Assembly: GCF_026391055.1 (NCBI RefSeq)
Contig: NZ_JAPLET010000025.1
Location: forward strand, 186,001-250,000
Length of the DNA: 64,000 nucleotides
Reading direction: 5' to 3'
From: Spirosoma sp.
GTDB taxonomy: Bacteria > Bacteroidota > Bacteroidia > Cytophagales > Spirosomataceae
Shown: in pieces, positions 19,178 to 26,849 of the stretch
Position numbering within the stretch: the stretch's first letter is position 1
Layout: each line of letters opens with the position of its first letter
Notes under the pieces: generated by a model
The model's database searches: none
What the model saw: only the letters and a program-made list of their open reading frames with translations
What the model was told of the DNA's origin: nothing
Translations under genes and position numbers: made by a program

Positions 19178-19199
19178 ACTTTCAATTTATTTTGAAAGT
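19178..19199. promoter_or_regulatory. palindromic operator candidate O1 of the GbsR-type regulator
   Basis: The site is a perfect inverted repeat, ACTTTCAA and TTGAAAGT, around six A/T bases. Its right arm overlaps the TTTG -33 box of the promoter directly in front of the regulator gene, so a bound protein would block that promoter. The inner TTTCA-N8-TGAAA pattern recurs at 19745-19762. Confidence 0.7.
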
Positions 19200-19222
19200 A
19201 CAAAAACATCGACTTACCTTTG
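19191..19222 (+). promoter_or_regulatory. Bacteroidota-type promoter of the GbsR-type regulator
   Basis: TTTG (19191-19194), a 20-base spacer and TACCTTTG (19215-19222) match the TTTG / TAnnTTTG consensus at the expected distance. The -7 box ends four bases before the ATG at 19226, so the transcript should start at or within a few bases of the start codon. Confidence 0.65.
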
Positions 19223-19225
19223 ATT

Positions 19226-19726
19226 ATGACATTTGGGGAAGCTAGAGATAAATTTATTCATACCTGGGGTACACTGGCCACGCAGTGGGGCATTAATCGC
19301 TCTATGGCTCAACTCCATGCAGTCTTACTGATTTCGCCCGAAGCCCTGTCGACGGAGGATGTTATGGAGCAACTTCAGATTTCGCGGGGAAACGCCAGCA
19401 TGAACCTCCGTGACCTGATGGACTGGGGGCTTGTTTACAAACAGCTCAAACCAGGTGAGCGCCGTGAATTCTTTATTGCCGAAAAAGACATTTGGAAAGT
19501 AGCCCGGCAGGTAGCAAAAGAACGTCGCCGTCGAGAGATTACACCCGTTGTTGAAGTACTGAACGAGTTAAAAGCCATGCCGGCCGATACGCCCGAAGCA
19601 CAGGAATTTCAGCGGGTTATAGGTGGCCTGAGCAGTGTTGTTGGCTTTGCCGATAATACCCTGAACGCCGTTATCAAAGCTGAAGAGAATTGGCTGATAG
19701 GCCAGTTTCTGAACGTATTTCGGTAA
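19226..19726 (+). CDS. GbsR/MarR family transcriptional regulator
   Basis: The 166-residue protein has a winged-helix domain typical of GbsR-like MarR regulators: WGINRSMAQLHAVLLIS, then LSTEDVMEQLQISRGNASMNLRDLMDWGLVYK as the recognition helix-turn-helix, and KPGERREFFIAEKD as the wing. A C-terminal helical part follows, likely for dimerisation. The ATG at 19226 is preferred over the TTG two codons earlier. The promoter overlaps a perfect palindrome (19178-19199), which suggests autoregulation. A DCC-type thiol-disulfide protein gene follows 53 bases downstream behind a second copy of the operator motif, so the two genes probably form one regulated unit. Confidence 0.92.
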   Translation: MTFGEARDKFIHTWGTLATQWGINRSMAQLHAVLLISPEALSTEDVMEQLQISRGNASMNLRDLMDWGLVYKQLKPGERREFFIAEKDIWKVARQVAKERRRREITPVVEVLNELKAMPADTPEAQEFQRVIGGLSSVVGFADNTLNAVIKAEENWLIGQFLNVFR

Positions 19727-19744
19727 TATTTTTTCACCTCAAGG

Positions 19745-19762
19745 TTTCATTTATTTCTGAAA
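19745..19762. promoter_or_regulatory. operator candidate O2 before the DCC protein gene
   Basis: TTTCA-N8-TGAAA with an A/T-rich spacer has the same half-sites and spacing as in O1 (15 of 22 bases identical over the full window). It lies 17 bases before the ATG at 19780. Confidence 0.55.
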
Positions 19763-19779
19763 ATTCAAAATATACAACC

Positions 19780-20544
19780 ATGAAAAAGCTAATTATATAC
19801 GATGAAAGCTGCCCCATGTGTAAGGTCTACACAAAGGGAATGGTGTCAGGCGATCATAGCGGTAGCCTGACGCGCATGGGTAGTGGTCAACTGACGCAGG
19901 AGCTTATCGCGCGGCTAGACCCTCAACGGGCAAAGCACGAAATTCCGCTCGTTGATCTCGACGGGGGGCAGACACTGTATGGCGTCGATACTTGGTTATA
20001 CGCTTTTGGTCAGCGAAGTAAATCGGTGGCGAAGCTTCTGTCCCTGCGTTGGCTAAAGGCAGTTCTCCAGAAACTGTATGCTTTTATCTCTTACAACCGA
20101 CGAATCATCATTACCTCTGCACCGGGCCGCTGGAATCTCCTGGACCTTCAGCCCGATTTTCATGCGGGTTATCGGCTGGCTTTTATCATCGTAATTTCCA
20201 GCTTGATCGGTGGACTTTTCTCCGCTATCAATTTTCCCATCTGGTTACCAGCCGCCATCGCTTTAGTACTGGGTCAGCTAACGATTGTTGGCCTGTATTT
20301 ACTGCGTCAACAACCCGACACCTTCGGCCAAACCATGCTCGATTACGTCGGCCATTTCGGCATGAGCCTGCTACTGGGCAGCTTGGTAAGCAGCCTTCTC
20401 CTAATCATTGGCCATCCGACGCTGGTCCCTCTGGGTTACGCGCTCATGATTGGGCAGCATTACATTCGTACCTATCGGCTAGGCCTGAATCCCTGGTTGA
20501 GTGTCTGTTTTACAGTTTTGGTATTTCTGCTGATTCTACCTTAA
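19780..20544 (+). CDS. DCC family thiol-disulfide protein (DUF393) with membrane domain
   Basis: The 254-residue protein opens with the DCC motif YDESCPMCKVYT, with Cys11 and Cys14 as the redox pair. The first about 110 residues form the DUF393 thioredoxin-like domain, including LVDLDGGQTLYGVDTWLYAF. The second half has four or five membrane segments (LAFIIVISSLIGGLFSAI, IWLPAAIALVLGQLTIVGLY, FGMSLLLGSLVSSLLLIIG). It probably reduces or isomerises disulfides at the membrane; the partner is unknown. The ATG at 19780 puts the DCC motif at the very start, as in the family. It is under the same putative operator motif as the upstream GbsR-type regulator. It is convergent with the hydrolase gene, with an 8-base gap. 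Confidence 0.88.
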   Translation: MKKLIIYDESCPMCKVYTKGMVSGDHSGSLTRMGSGQLTQELIARLDPQRAKHEIPLVDLDGGQTLYGVDTWLYAFGQRSKSVAKLLSLRWLKAVLQKLYAFISYNRRIIITSAPGRWNLLDLQPDFHAGYRLAFIIVISSLIGGLFSAINFPIWLPAAIALVLGQLTIVGLYLLRQQPDTFGQTMLDYVGHFGMSLLLGSLVSSLLLIIGHPTLVPLGYALMIGQHYIRTYRLGLNPWLSVCFTVLVFLLILP

Positions 20545-20552
20545 TAAAGTCA

Positions 20553-21347
20553 TCATTTAGTCAGAAACTCCACCACCGCTTTAGCAAACTCAGGCGTGCG
20601 CATAGCCCCGCCATGATCGCCGGGAACAATGACAAGGCGAGAGCCGGGAATCGCATCGACCAACGTTTTCGGGTCGCCGTTATCTGTATCTTTATCGCCG
20701 TTAACCACGAGTACGGGCACCCTGATTTTTGCCAGCTCCGTCCGGCTCGTTACAGGCTGAAACTCCTGCAAACGAGCCAGCACAACAGTATCGGCACCCG
20801 ATTTTTTGGCATAGTCGATGGCACTTTGCAATTCCGGGTGGCTGCCGGGTTTCGTCAGAGCTTCGTGAAAGTTCCTGCGACGGTACCAGTCGGGGTCTGA
20901 GAAGTCGACGCTTATGCCGCCCATCACCGCTTTATGCACCTGCTTATCCATCGTTAATAACTTAGCCGTCAGGATAGCACCACGCGAGTAGCCCACCACA
21001 TCGTAGTTTTTCAGGCCAAGATGTTTCATCAAAGCCATTACGTCCTTCAGTTCGGCATTGTCACGATAGGCTTCGGCAGTATGAGGTTTGTCTGACAAGC
21101 CATTACCTCGTAAATCGAGCATAACAACTTTGAATCCCGCGTCGATCAATGCCTGTCGCAGATCGGCCCGTTTCCAGCTTTCGCTGGTGGAAATAAAGCC
21201 ATGCAGAAGAACAACGGGCTTTCCTGCACCCACAATGTCATAATGAATTTTAGTACCATCGAACGAAGTAAACAACGGTTCACGGGCTGGCTGCGCCTGA
21301 ACAAAGCCGAAAAGCAATAGGCCGGCAACTAAGAAAAGGGAATTCAT
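20553..21347 (-). CDS. secreted alpha/beta hydrolase
   Basis: The 264-residue protein has a signal peptide (MNSLFLVAGLLLFGFVQA, then Q) and a complete alpha/beta-hydrolase fold. The oxyanion segment is VVLLHGFISTSESW, the nucleophile elbow GYSRG, the acid Asp lies in VVNGDKDTDN, and the catalytic His in VPGDHGGAM. It resembles peroxidase-like or epoxide-hydrolase-like esterases, and the substrate cannot be assigned. It acts in the periplasm or is exported. The 3' end lies 8 bases from the convergent DCC gene, with no hairpin between them. Confidence 0.9.
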   Translation of the reverse strand: MNSLFLVAGLLLFGFVQAQPAREPLFTSFDGTKIHYDIVGAGKPVVLLHGFISTSESWKRADLRQALIDAGFKVVMLDLRGNGLSDKPHTAEAYRDNAELKDVMALMKHLGLKNYDVVGYSRGAILTAKLLTMDKQVHKAVMGGISVDFSDPDWYRRRNFHEALTKPGSHPELQSAIDYAKKSGADTVVLARLQEFQPVTSRTELAKIRVPVLVVNGDKDTDNGDPKTLVDAIPGSRLVIVPGDHGGAMRTPEFAKAVVEFLTK

Positions 21348-21447
21348 GCAGTATGTATATTAATACCAGAGTCTTACTAGTAAAATAAGTCTAACCTTTC
21401 TTTATTCTACCGGGTTATAAACTATTACAACAAACCACTCAACGAAA

Positions 21448-21693
21448 ATGACAACGCTGCTCGACACCAATCTGGCCGAAGACATGAACGTAATTGGTTC
21501 TCGCATTGCCCGAATTGATCCCGATAATTTCCGGAATCAACGTGACGATGATACGAATGAAGACGATAACATTGAACGTGACCTGGACGATGAACCCGTT
21601 GATGCCGATGGGGACCCCACCGGCGAGCACGATCATCAGCAGGACGATAACTATGCTTTAGGCGGTCACGTAACACGCTCAGGAGGCATTTAA
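21448..21693 (+). CDS. small acidic protein, unknown
   Basis: The 81-residue product is extremely rich in Asp, Glu and Asn in its middle (DDDTNEDDNIERDLDDEPVD), with a less acidic N-terminus (LAEDMNVIGSRIARIDPDNF) and a Gly-rich tail. No signal peptide, Cys or known domain is visible. The ATG at 21448 follows an A-rich leader, as is common for Bacteroidota ribosome binding. It is followed on the same strand by another small acidic gene and a DoxX gene. A real gene is likely because two neighbouring small frames share the same strong acidic bias, but the function is unknown. Confidence 0.6.
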   Translation: MTTLLDTNLAEDMNVIGSRIARIDPDNFRNQRDDDTNEDDNIERDLDDEPVDADGDPTGEHDHQQDDNYALGGHVTRSGGI

Positions 21694-21753
21694 CTTTTAT
21701 CGGGCTTCTCAAACCTCGGTCTACTCTTCTTTAACTTTTCATTTACTACCAAC

Positions 21754-22002
21754 ATGGACAACACAAGCTATACGCCCGCCGACGATGAAAATCAGGGCGT
21801 TATGACCAAACTAATGCAGGGTGAAGCCGCCGGGGGCGGAGTCTCGCAGGCAGAATATATGAATCCAATAGTTAACCAAGGGCCCGAACCTGAAAAAGAT
21901 GAAGTCAACGACATCGATGATGAATCGATGAACATAAACGACGATTTGCTGGCAGAGGAAGAAGTAGAAGACGGTCTTGCAGACGAGGACGATGACGAAT
22001 AA
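21754..22002 (+). CDS. small acidic protein, unknown
   Basis: The 82-residue product has an unremarkable first half (MDNTSYTPADDENQGVMTKL, then GGGVSQAEYMNPIVNQGPEP) and a strongly acidic C-terminus (NINDDLLAEEEVEDGLADED, then DDE). It has no signal peptide or known domain. Its stop codon overlaps the start of the DoxX gene by 11 bases, which suggests translational coupling and supports it being a real gene. It is compositionally like the preceding 81-residue protein, but no residue-level homology is evident. Confidence 0.65.
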   Translation: MDNTSYTPADDENQGVMTKLMQGEAAGGGVSQAEYMNPIVNQGPEPEKDEVNDIDDESMNINDDLLAEEEVEDGLADEDDDE

Positions 22003-22381
22003 CAAACTGGCTCAGCTTATTCTTCGCATTGGACTGGGCATCAATATGCTCATGCACGGCCTTGTTCGTTTGCCCAAACTCAGTGCTTTTGTAGACAAAA
22101 CGGAAGCCGGGTTTGCGGCCACCATTCTGCCAAGCCTGTTGACGAAGGCATTCCTGTATACACTGCCATTTCTTGAACTGGCCACGGGTATTCTCATTTT
22201 ACTAGGTAGCGAGTTTACCAGATGGGGATACTTTTTGGGTGGTATTCTCATTGCAGCTCTTTTGTTAGGTACAACCCTTAAAGAGGACTGGAATTCGGCT
22301 GGCACGCAAATGATCTATGTCATAGCCTTTTATCTGGCGTTGCGTGGGCTGGACCCGGCCACGCGCAATCGGTTCCGGTAG
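21992..22381 (+). CDS. DoxX family membrane protein
   Basis: The 129-residue inner-membrane protein has four hydrophobic segments typical of DoxX: AQLILRIGLGINMLMHGLVR, AFLYTLPFLELATGILILLG, WGYFLGGILIAALLLGTTL and MIYVIAFYLALRGLD. DoxX proteins are small membrane proteins, some linked to quinone-dependent electron transfer or oxidative stress; the role here is open. The ATG at 21992 overlaps the end of the acidic gene by 11 bases. The alternative TTG at 21977 lies deeper in that gene. Confidence 0.88.
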   Translation: MTNNKLAQLILRIGLGINMLMHGLVRLPKLSAFVDKTEAGFAATILPSLLTKAFLYTLPFLELATGILILLGSEFTRWGYFLGGILIAALLLGTTLKEDWNSAGTQMIYVIAFYLALRGLDPATRNRFR

Positions 22382-22451
22382 TTTTTTACGGCCGCTTTAC
22401 AACGGTTGAGAATTCGGGAGAGTCTGTACACCAAACAAACCGAGTTAGTAA

Positions 22452-23165
22452 ATGAAATCAACGTTGTTATTAATGTCCCTTTTAACGGGCACTATGCTCA
22501 CATTTACATCCTGTAGCGAGGAAAATGTCACGACAACAGGGGCTCTCCCTTATCAGTCTTCGTTTCAACGCGATGCAGACGGCTGGGTTGCTGGACTAAC
22601 CGATTACGGAACGGCGCAGGAAAGTATCATGGAGTTTAAATCGGCCTGGAAAGGACTCCCGGCTCCGCTGGACACAACCCGAAAGTCGATTATGATTGAA
22701 AGCATGAACCGCAGCGATGACGCTTTCATGTTCATCAAAAAGAAAGTGACGGGCCTAACGCCAAACACCGACTACTCACTGATCTTCGACATCGAATTAG
22801 CTTCTAAGTATCCAAGCAACTCTATTGGAATTGGCGGCTCGCCCGGAGGCAGTGTTTTTCTTAAAGTAGGTGCTTCGTCTGTTGAGCCGGTGAAGGTGCT
22901 GAAAGATGATTTTTATACGATCAACATTGACAAGGGTTCGCAGAACAACGATGGGAAAGACGCTATTCGAATAGGAGATATCGGCACGGGCGATTCGGAT
23001 GAAGTCTACAAGCTTATTACCCGTTCCAACCAGGCAACTCCCTTCAATACGCGAACAAACGCTCAGGGTGAACTTTGGCTGATTGTGGGTACAGACTCGG
23101 GCTTCGAGGGCTTAACAACGCTGTATTACAGCAAGATAACCGTTACGCCCAAAACGACGATGTAA
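22452..23165 (+). CDS. lipoprotein, unknown
   Basis: The 237-residue protein has a lipobox (MLTFTSC, Cys at about residue 21) after a hydrophobic signal, so it should be lipid-anchored. The mature part looks like a beta-sandwich of the carbohydrate-binding type (YQSSFQRDADGWVAGLTDYG, then FIKKKVTGLTPNTDYSLIFD, IELAS), but no active site is evident. It is the last gene of a same-strand run, and a strong 19-bp hairpin lies 16 bases behind the stop codon. Confidence 0.85.
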   Translation: MKSTLLLMSLLTGTMLTFTSCSEENVTTTGALPYQSSFQRDADGWVAGLTDYGTAQESIMEFKSAWKGLPAPLDTTRKSIMIESMNRSDDAFMFIKKKVTGLTPNTDYSLIFDIELASKYPSNSIGIGGSPGGSVFLKVGASSVEPVKVLKDDFYTINIDKGSQNNDGKDAIRIGDIGTGDSDEVYKLITRSNQATPFNTRTNAQGELWLIVGTDSGFEGLTTLYYSKITVTPKTTM

Positions 23166-23180
23166 GTTATAACGTATATG

Positions 23181-23223
23181 ACACAAGAAGGCCGCTCTTC
23201 CATGAAGAGCGGCCTTCTTGTGT
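23181..23223. terminator. strong hairpin terminator after the lipoprotein gene
   Basis: Perfect 19-base arms (23181-23199 and 23205-23223, containing GGCCGCTCTT / AAGAGCGGCC) surround a 5-base loop. There is no long T-run on either strand. It lies between convergent genes and can act in both directions. Confidence 0.8.
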
Positions 23224-23449
23224 AAAGCCTTAATTTGTTTGGCACAATTAAGGGAGCTACTTAACCAAACGAGCCAAAGCCATCTATAGATGAACCCGTT
23301 TTTAAGGTTAGTTTTTTAACAGTCCCCAGCGATTTAAGCCTGGGTGTCCTGTACGATCTTTTGGGTGCTGAAGCCGCTTTGTTGTTAGTCTTTGAAGCCA
23401 TGAGTTCGGTAAGGTTGGGGGTGATTTCAACAAGTTGACAAGGTTATAC

Positions 23450-25000
23450 CTATTCGACAACAATCCGGTATTGCCGTCTCTGGCTTCGTTCATCAACAGT
23501 AAGTAGATATACACCCGTCGATAATTTCTCTGTGGCCCGAAGCAGTAAGTTTCCGGCCTGCATCCCCTGCTTCTGAAAAGGCACAGAACGACCATCAACA
23601 CTGTTGAACCGAATAGTAGCGGTTTCAGGCTCATCCAATCGAAGGGTAAACCGCCCATCGTTTATTACAGGATTTGGGTATACCCCATAGGCTTCATCTC
23701 GCAACACCACCGACACAGCCGGGAACACTGTGGTTTTACCGCTAAGGTCGGTTTGGGTCAGCCGATAGTAACTCGTGCCCTGATAAGGCGTCTGATCAAC
23801 AAAATGATAGGCTTTCAGGGCCTTGCTTTCTGACGATAATTCACTCACCTCCCCCACCGTTTCGAAGCGGAGCAGATCTTTGCTTCGTTCAATTAGAAAG
23901 CCTTTGTTGTTGGTCTCGAAGGACGTTACCCAGTCAAGGGCTACAGTATGATTGGCCTCCGCTTTTGCCGTAAAAGAAACCAGGCTAACGGGCAATGGGT
24001 TACCATTGGCGACGGCGATCCCGGATAACGTCTGGGTAGTAGGGGTAAACAGCAGGCTGGGTACGACGGGTACCGTGGTCGATCGGGCGACCGAATAGAT
24101 TTTAGGGAGAACGCTCCGAACATCGCTAATCAGTATACGATTATTAGGAAAATCAATGGCTAAATCACCCGGAGCGTTCACAAAACCAATAGCTACCTGT
24201 TCATCCGAGGTACCGTTTAGATTAATACGTCGTAACTGATCCTGCGATGCGTCGGCAGGTACATTATCCGTTATAACATAATAAAGTTTACCCGCTTTAG
24301 TATCTACACCAATGCCACTTGCACCAGAATTGGCAGCAATAGTAACGATCGTAGTAGCCGATGCTGGAGATGCCAGATTTAAGGCCACAATTTTAGGGGC
24401 TTGTGCCCGAAGATCCGACATAAACAAGCGATTACTCTGTACGTCCAGCGAGATTGGACCGGGTGAATTCACATAACCGGTTCCTATCAGTACATCGTTG
24501 CTACCGTCCAGATTAACCCGGTGCAACTCATCAACGCTGGTAGTTGGTTGTGAATCTGACAATAGATAACATAGGTAGTTATTCGTAGCATCTATTGTCA
24601 TACCACTTACTATGCTGAGAGAAGATACAAACGTACTACTCGCACCCGTTGCCAGGCTAACCGAATAAATACAGGCTGATATGGCAGTTCTTGCTCTCGC
24701 TTCCGCTACAAATGCCCGATTGCTAGCGTTGTCGATAACAATAGACCGGGGCGAGTCTGCGAAGTTGGTAGCTATTTGTACATCCCCCCCTATTCCATCA
24801 GCGTCAACCCTTCTCAGCTGATCCGTTCGGGCGACCGGTATGTTATCACTCAGTAGATAATAAACCTGCGCATGCCCGGGCAGTGCCATGATTAACAGGA
24901 ACCATAATAAAATGCCGGGATGCCAGATTCTGGCGGAGTAACAACAAATGGGTGTAAGCAATAGACGAGATAGTGATTGGGATAGATAATGGTGTTTCAT
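23450..25000 (-). CDS. T9SS cargo protein with three NHL/YWTD-like repeats
   Basis: The 516-residue protein has a long N-terminal region ending in a signal peptide (ILLWFLLIMALPGHAQ). Three homologous segments of about 90-95 residues follow, each with YYLLSD(N/S)xP...DQLRRV...D(S/A)PxxIxxD...NRxFxxxxRA, suggesting beta-propeller blades. A fibronectin-like segment comes next (LVSFTAKAEANHTVALDWVT), and the end is a type A T9SS sorting domain (YGVYPNPVINDGRFTLRL...STGVYLLTVDERSQRRQYRI). It is therefore predicted to be secreted through the T9SS and kept at the cell surface or released. The gene follows the tail-collar gene on the same strand behind a hairpin. Confidence 0.9.
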   Translation of the reverse strand: MKHHYLSQSLSRLLLTPICCYSARIWHPGILLWFLLIMALPGHAQVYYLLSDNIPVARTDQLRRVDADGIGGDVQIATNFADSPRSIVIDNASNRAFVAEARARTAISACIYSVSLATGASSTFVSSLSIVSGMTIDATNNYLCYLLSDSQPTTSVDELHRVNLDGSNDVLIGTGYVNSPGPISLDVQSNRLFMSDLRAQAPKIVALNLASPASATTIVTIAANSGASGIGVDTKAGKLYYVITDNVPADASQDQLRRINLNGTSDEQVAIGFVNAPGDLAIDFPNNRILISDVRSVLPKIYSVARSTTVPVVPSLLFTPTTQTLSGIAVANGNPLPVSLVSFTAKAEANHTVALDWVTSFETNNKGFLIERSKDLLRFETVGEVSELSSESKALKAYHFVDQTPYQGTSYYRLTQTDLSGKTTVFPAVSVVLRDEAYGVYPNPVINDGRFTLRLDEPETATIRFNSVDGRSVPFQKQGMQAGNLLLRATEKLSTGVYLLTVDERSQRRQYRIVVE

Positions 25001-25054
25001 AAGAAGCTGATTTCAGTGATGAGTTCAGAAAAAGAAGTGTCGAGGGGTTATTCA

Positions 25055-25090
25055 TTCTGAACTATCCGATGGTATACGGATAGTTCAGAA
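25055..25090. terminator. hairpin between tail-collar and T9SS cargo genes
   Basis: Perfect 14-base arms (TTCTGAACTATCCG and its complement) surround an 8-base loop, directly behind the stop codon of the minus-strand gene at 25100. There is no strong T-run, so termination may be partial. Confidence 0.65.
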
Positions 25091-25099
25091 GAATCTCAA

Positions 25100-25627
25100 C
25101 TATTGACGGCTGGGGTAGATTCCTTCCAGGGCTATACAATAGTTCATGACCAACACAGGTTGTATAACAGAAACGGGCACATTGCTACCCGTCATTCCTA
25201 TAGCTTGTGCGCTGGCAGTACTGTTGACGGTAGAGCCGTACGCATTGACAGGCAATTCGTTACTGTCGGTACTGCCCGCTGATACTTTCCCCTCAGGTGA
25301 GTTACTGTTACCCGGCTGATTGGATATGCCTAACGCATGGTTGTGAGCAGGCATGTTGTTCACCTGTAGGGTAACAGTCTCCGATCCGGTTACTTCTCCC
25401 ATGTCATAGGCACTTAAGCCTGCACCCTGACCGAAATGAATAGGTACACGGCCCTGCAAGTTGGGTAACCCGAATGTACTTACTCCATCACCGCCATACA
25501 TAGTACCCAACAGTGAAAATAGGGCTGTATTTTGGGCAATTAATATCGTTTGTCCGTTGCATAAAGCCCAGCCTCTGGGGGCAAAGTTGAATCCGAAGCA
25601 TTGAATTTGACCGATAAAAGGTTCCAT
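25100..25627 (-). CDS. phage tail collar domain protein (MdpB-like)
   Basis: The 175-residue protein has the tail-collar signature at the N-terminus (FIGQIQCFGFNFAPRGWALC, then NGQTILIAQNTALFSLLGTMYGG) and GLPNLQGRVPIHFGQG. The C-terminal part has NNMPAHNH and ends in PVLVMNYCIALEGIYPSRQ. Such microcystin-dependent-protein-like genes are common as isolated or clustered genes in Bacteroidota and need not indicate a prophage. No other phage gene is near. Function is unknown; a trimeric fibre-tip fold is inferred from the family. Confidence 0.88.
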   Translation of the reverse strand: MEPFIGQIQCFGFNFAPRGWALCNGQTILIAQNTALFSLLGTMYGGDGVSTFGLPNLQGRVPIHFGQGAGLSAYDMGEVTGSETVTLQVNNMPAHNHALGISNQPGNSNSPEGKVSAGSTDSNELPVNAYGSTVNSTASAQAIGMTGSNVPVSVIQPVLVMNYCIALEGIYPSRQ

Positions 25628-26089
25628 AAAGAAATTTTAGAAAAGTGTAAGTGATAGAAAAAGTGGAAAATAATGTAAGCAGTTTTACAGGTCAGTTTCT
25701 CCGATGGGTATTGACCAGAAGAGTCATCGACTTGTTTTCCGGCTCTAACTCCCAACGGGTAGCTAACCTGACCCAGTCATGTGAATGATGAGATGCATAA
25801 GGATGAACATTTAGATAGTGGTTAATTAATAGGATGCAACGACATATGAATGAGATACATGCACCTATTCTCCTCTAATAAATCGAATACTAATGTAGCT
25901 ATTATTAGTTATTTTGTATATAAATTTATATATATTATAGCCATTACTTATACAAACGCAGTTATTGACCATCAGAAGTAAACGCAGAAGAGGTTGACTG
26001 CATTACCCATATGGCTAATCAAGGATAGTTTAGTACTTAATTAAGTCTATAATTAGGATTCTTCAAAAGCCATTTTTACAGGTAAAACC
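25628..26089. other. AT-rich intergenic region, no gene seen
   Basis: The stretch becomes strongly A/T-rich around 25880-25960 and shows no supported reading frame or RNA gene. It lies between the tail-collar gene and the decayed two-component locus. Confidence 0.5.
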
Positions 26090-26562
26090 ATGCTTTGCTC
26101 TGGCAAACGATGTACTATATTTATTATACAAGACCTGTGCTTTGAGCCTGAAGGTAAAGGCCCGGGCGAACTTAATTTTATATCGGCTGATCCAGAAACT
26201 TCTCAATAACGCCGTCAAACACGCAAGTGCCCGCGACATATCATTGACAATTCACCAGAATGCCAATGAGTCAGTACTTAACTATATCGACGACGGTCAT
26301 GGCTTCAATTACGAAAAGGCCTACCGGCAGCGCAGTCAAGAACTGCGCATTACACCATCACAGGCAGCGGAATGGAAGTATTAAATTTGATTTGTATGCA
26401 ATTAGCGGCTTCTGAAATTGCCGAGCGGCTTTACCTGAGCATCCGCTCAATAGATGGACATCGGGCTAACCTTCCTGGAAAAAACCAATGCTCGAAACAC
26501 AGCAGGTCTGGTGCTATTTGCCATTAAAAATCACCTGATCGACTCGGCCGATTTGCTATAAC
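26090..26562 (+). pseudogene. decayed two-component locus: histidine-kinase piece joined to LuxR-type regulator HTH
   Basis: Three frames must be joined to read this. First LCSGKRCTIFIIQDLCFEPE, then after a shift ANLILYRLIQKLLNNAVKHA (the N-box of a NarX/UhpB-type kinase) and LNYIDDGHGFNYEKA (D-box). The kinase breaks off before its G-box. In the same run RITPSQAAE continues, after a one-base shift, as MEVLNLICMQLAASEIAERL and YLSIRSIDGHRANL, a NarL/FixJ HTH. After another shift it ends LEKTNARNTAGLVLFAIKNH, LIDSADLL, stop. The kinase tail and the regulator receiver domain are missing. The simplest reading is an internal deletion that fused two neighbouring genes, followed by frameshifts. 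Confidence 0.75.
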
Positions 26563-26816
26563 CTGGCGTCAACTTTTACGACTTGTCTTCTAATCGGTCT
26601 TTTGTAAAAATCACCAGCATGGCCGGACATAGCCAGTGAATTCGGCCAAACAAAGCGGCTACATACCGGATGGGGGCTAGCAGAGGCACAGACGTTTAAT
26701 CCTGACATGCCTTTAGTAGTACATAGATTTAAGGTAGGGAGATAACGGAAAGTTTCCGATATTTGTCCAACCTGCCCGGAACGTACCCACCCGGCAGATT
26801 GTTAAAAATATGTTGA

Positions 26817-26834
26817 CGTGGTGCAAAAACCACG
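26817..26834 (+). other. small hairpin in the sufB leader
   Basis: CGTGGT and ACCACG arms surround a GCAAAA loop 15 bases before the sufB ATG. It may affect translation; this is inference only. Confidence 0.3.
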
Positions 26835-26849
26835 CAATTAACCGAGACT

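Noticed and set aside
25100..25627. Prophage remnant suggested by the tail-collar protein
   Set aside because: No capsid, terminase, portal, integrase or other phage gene is near; such genes occur alone in many Bacteroidota.
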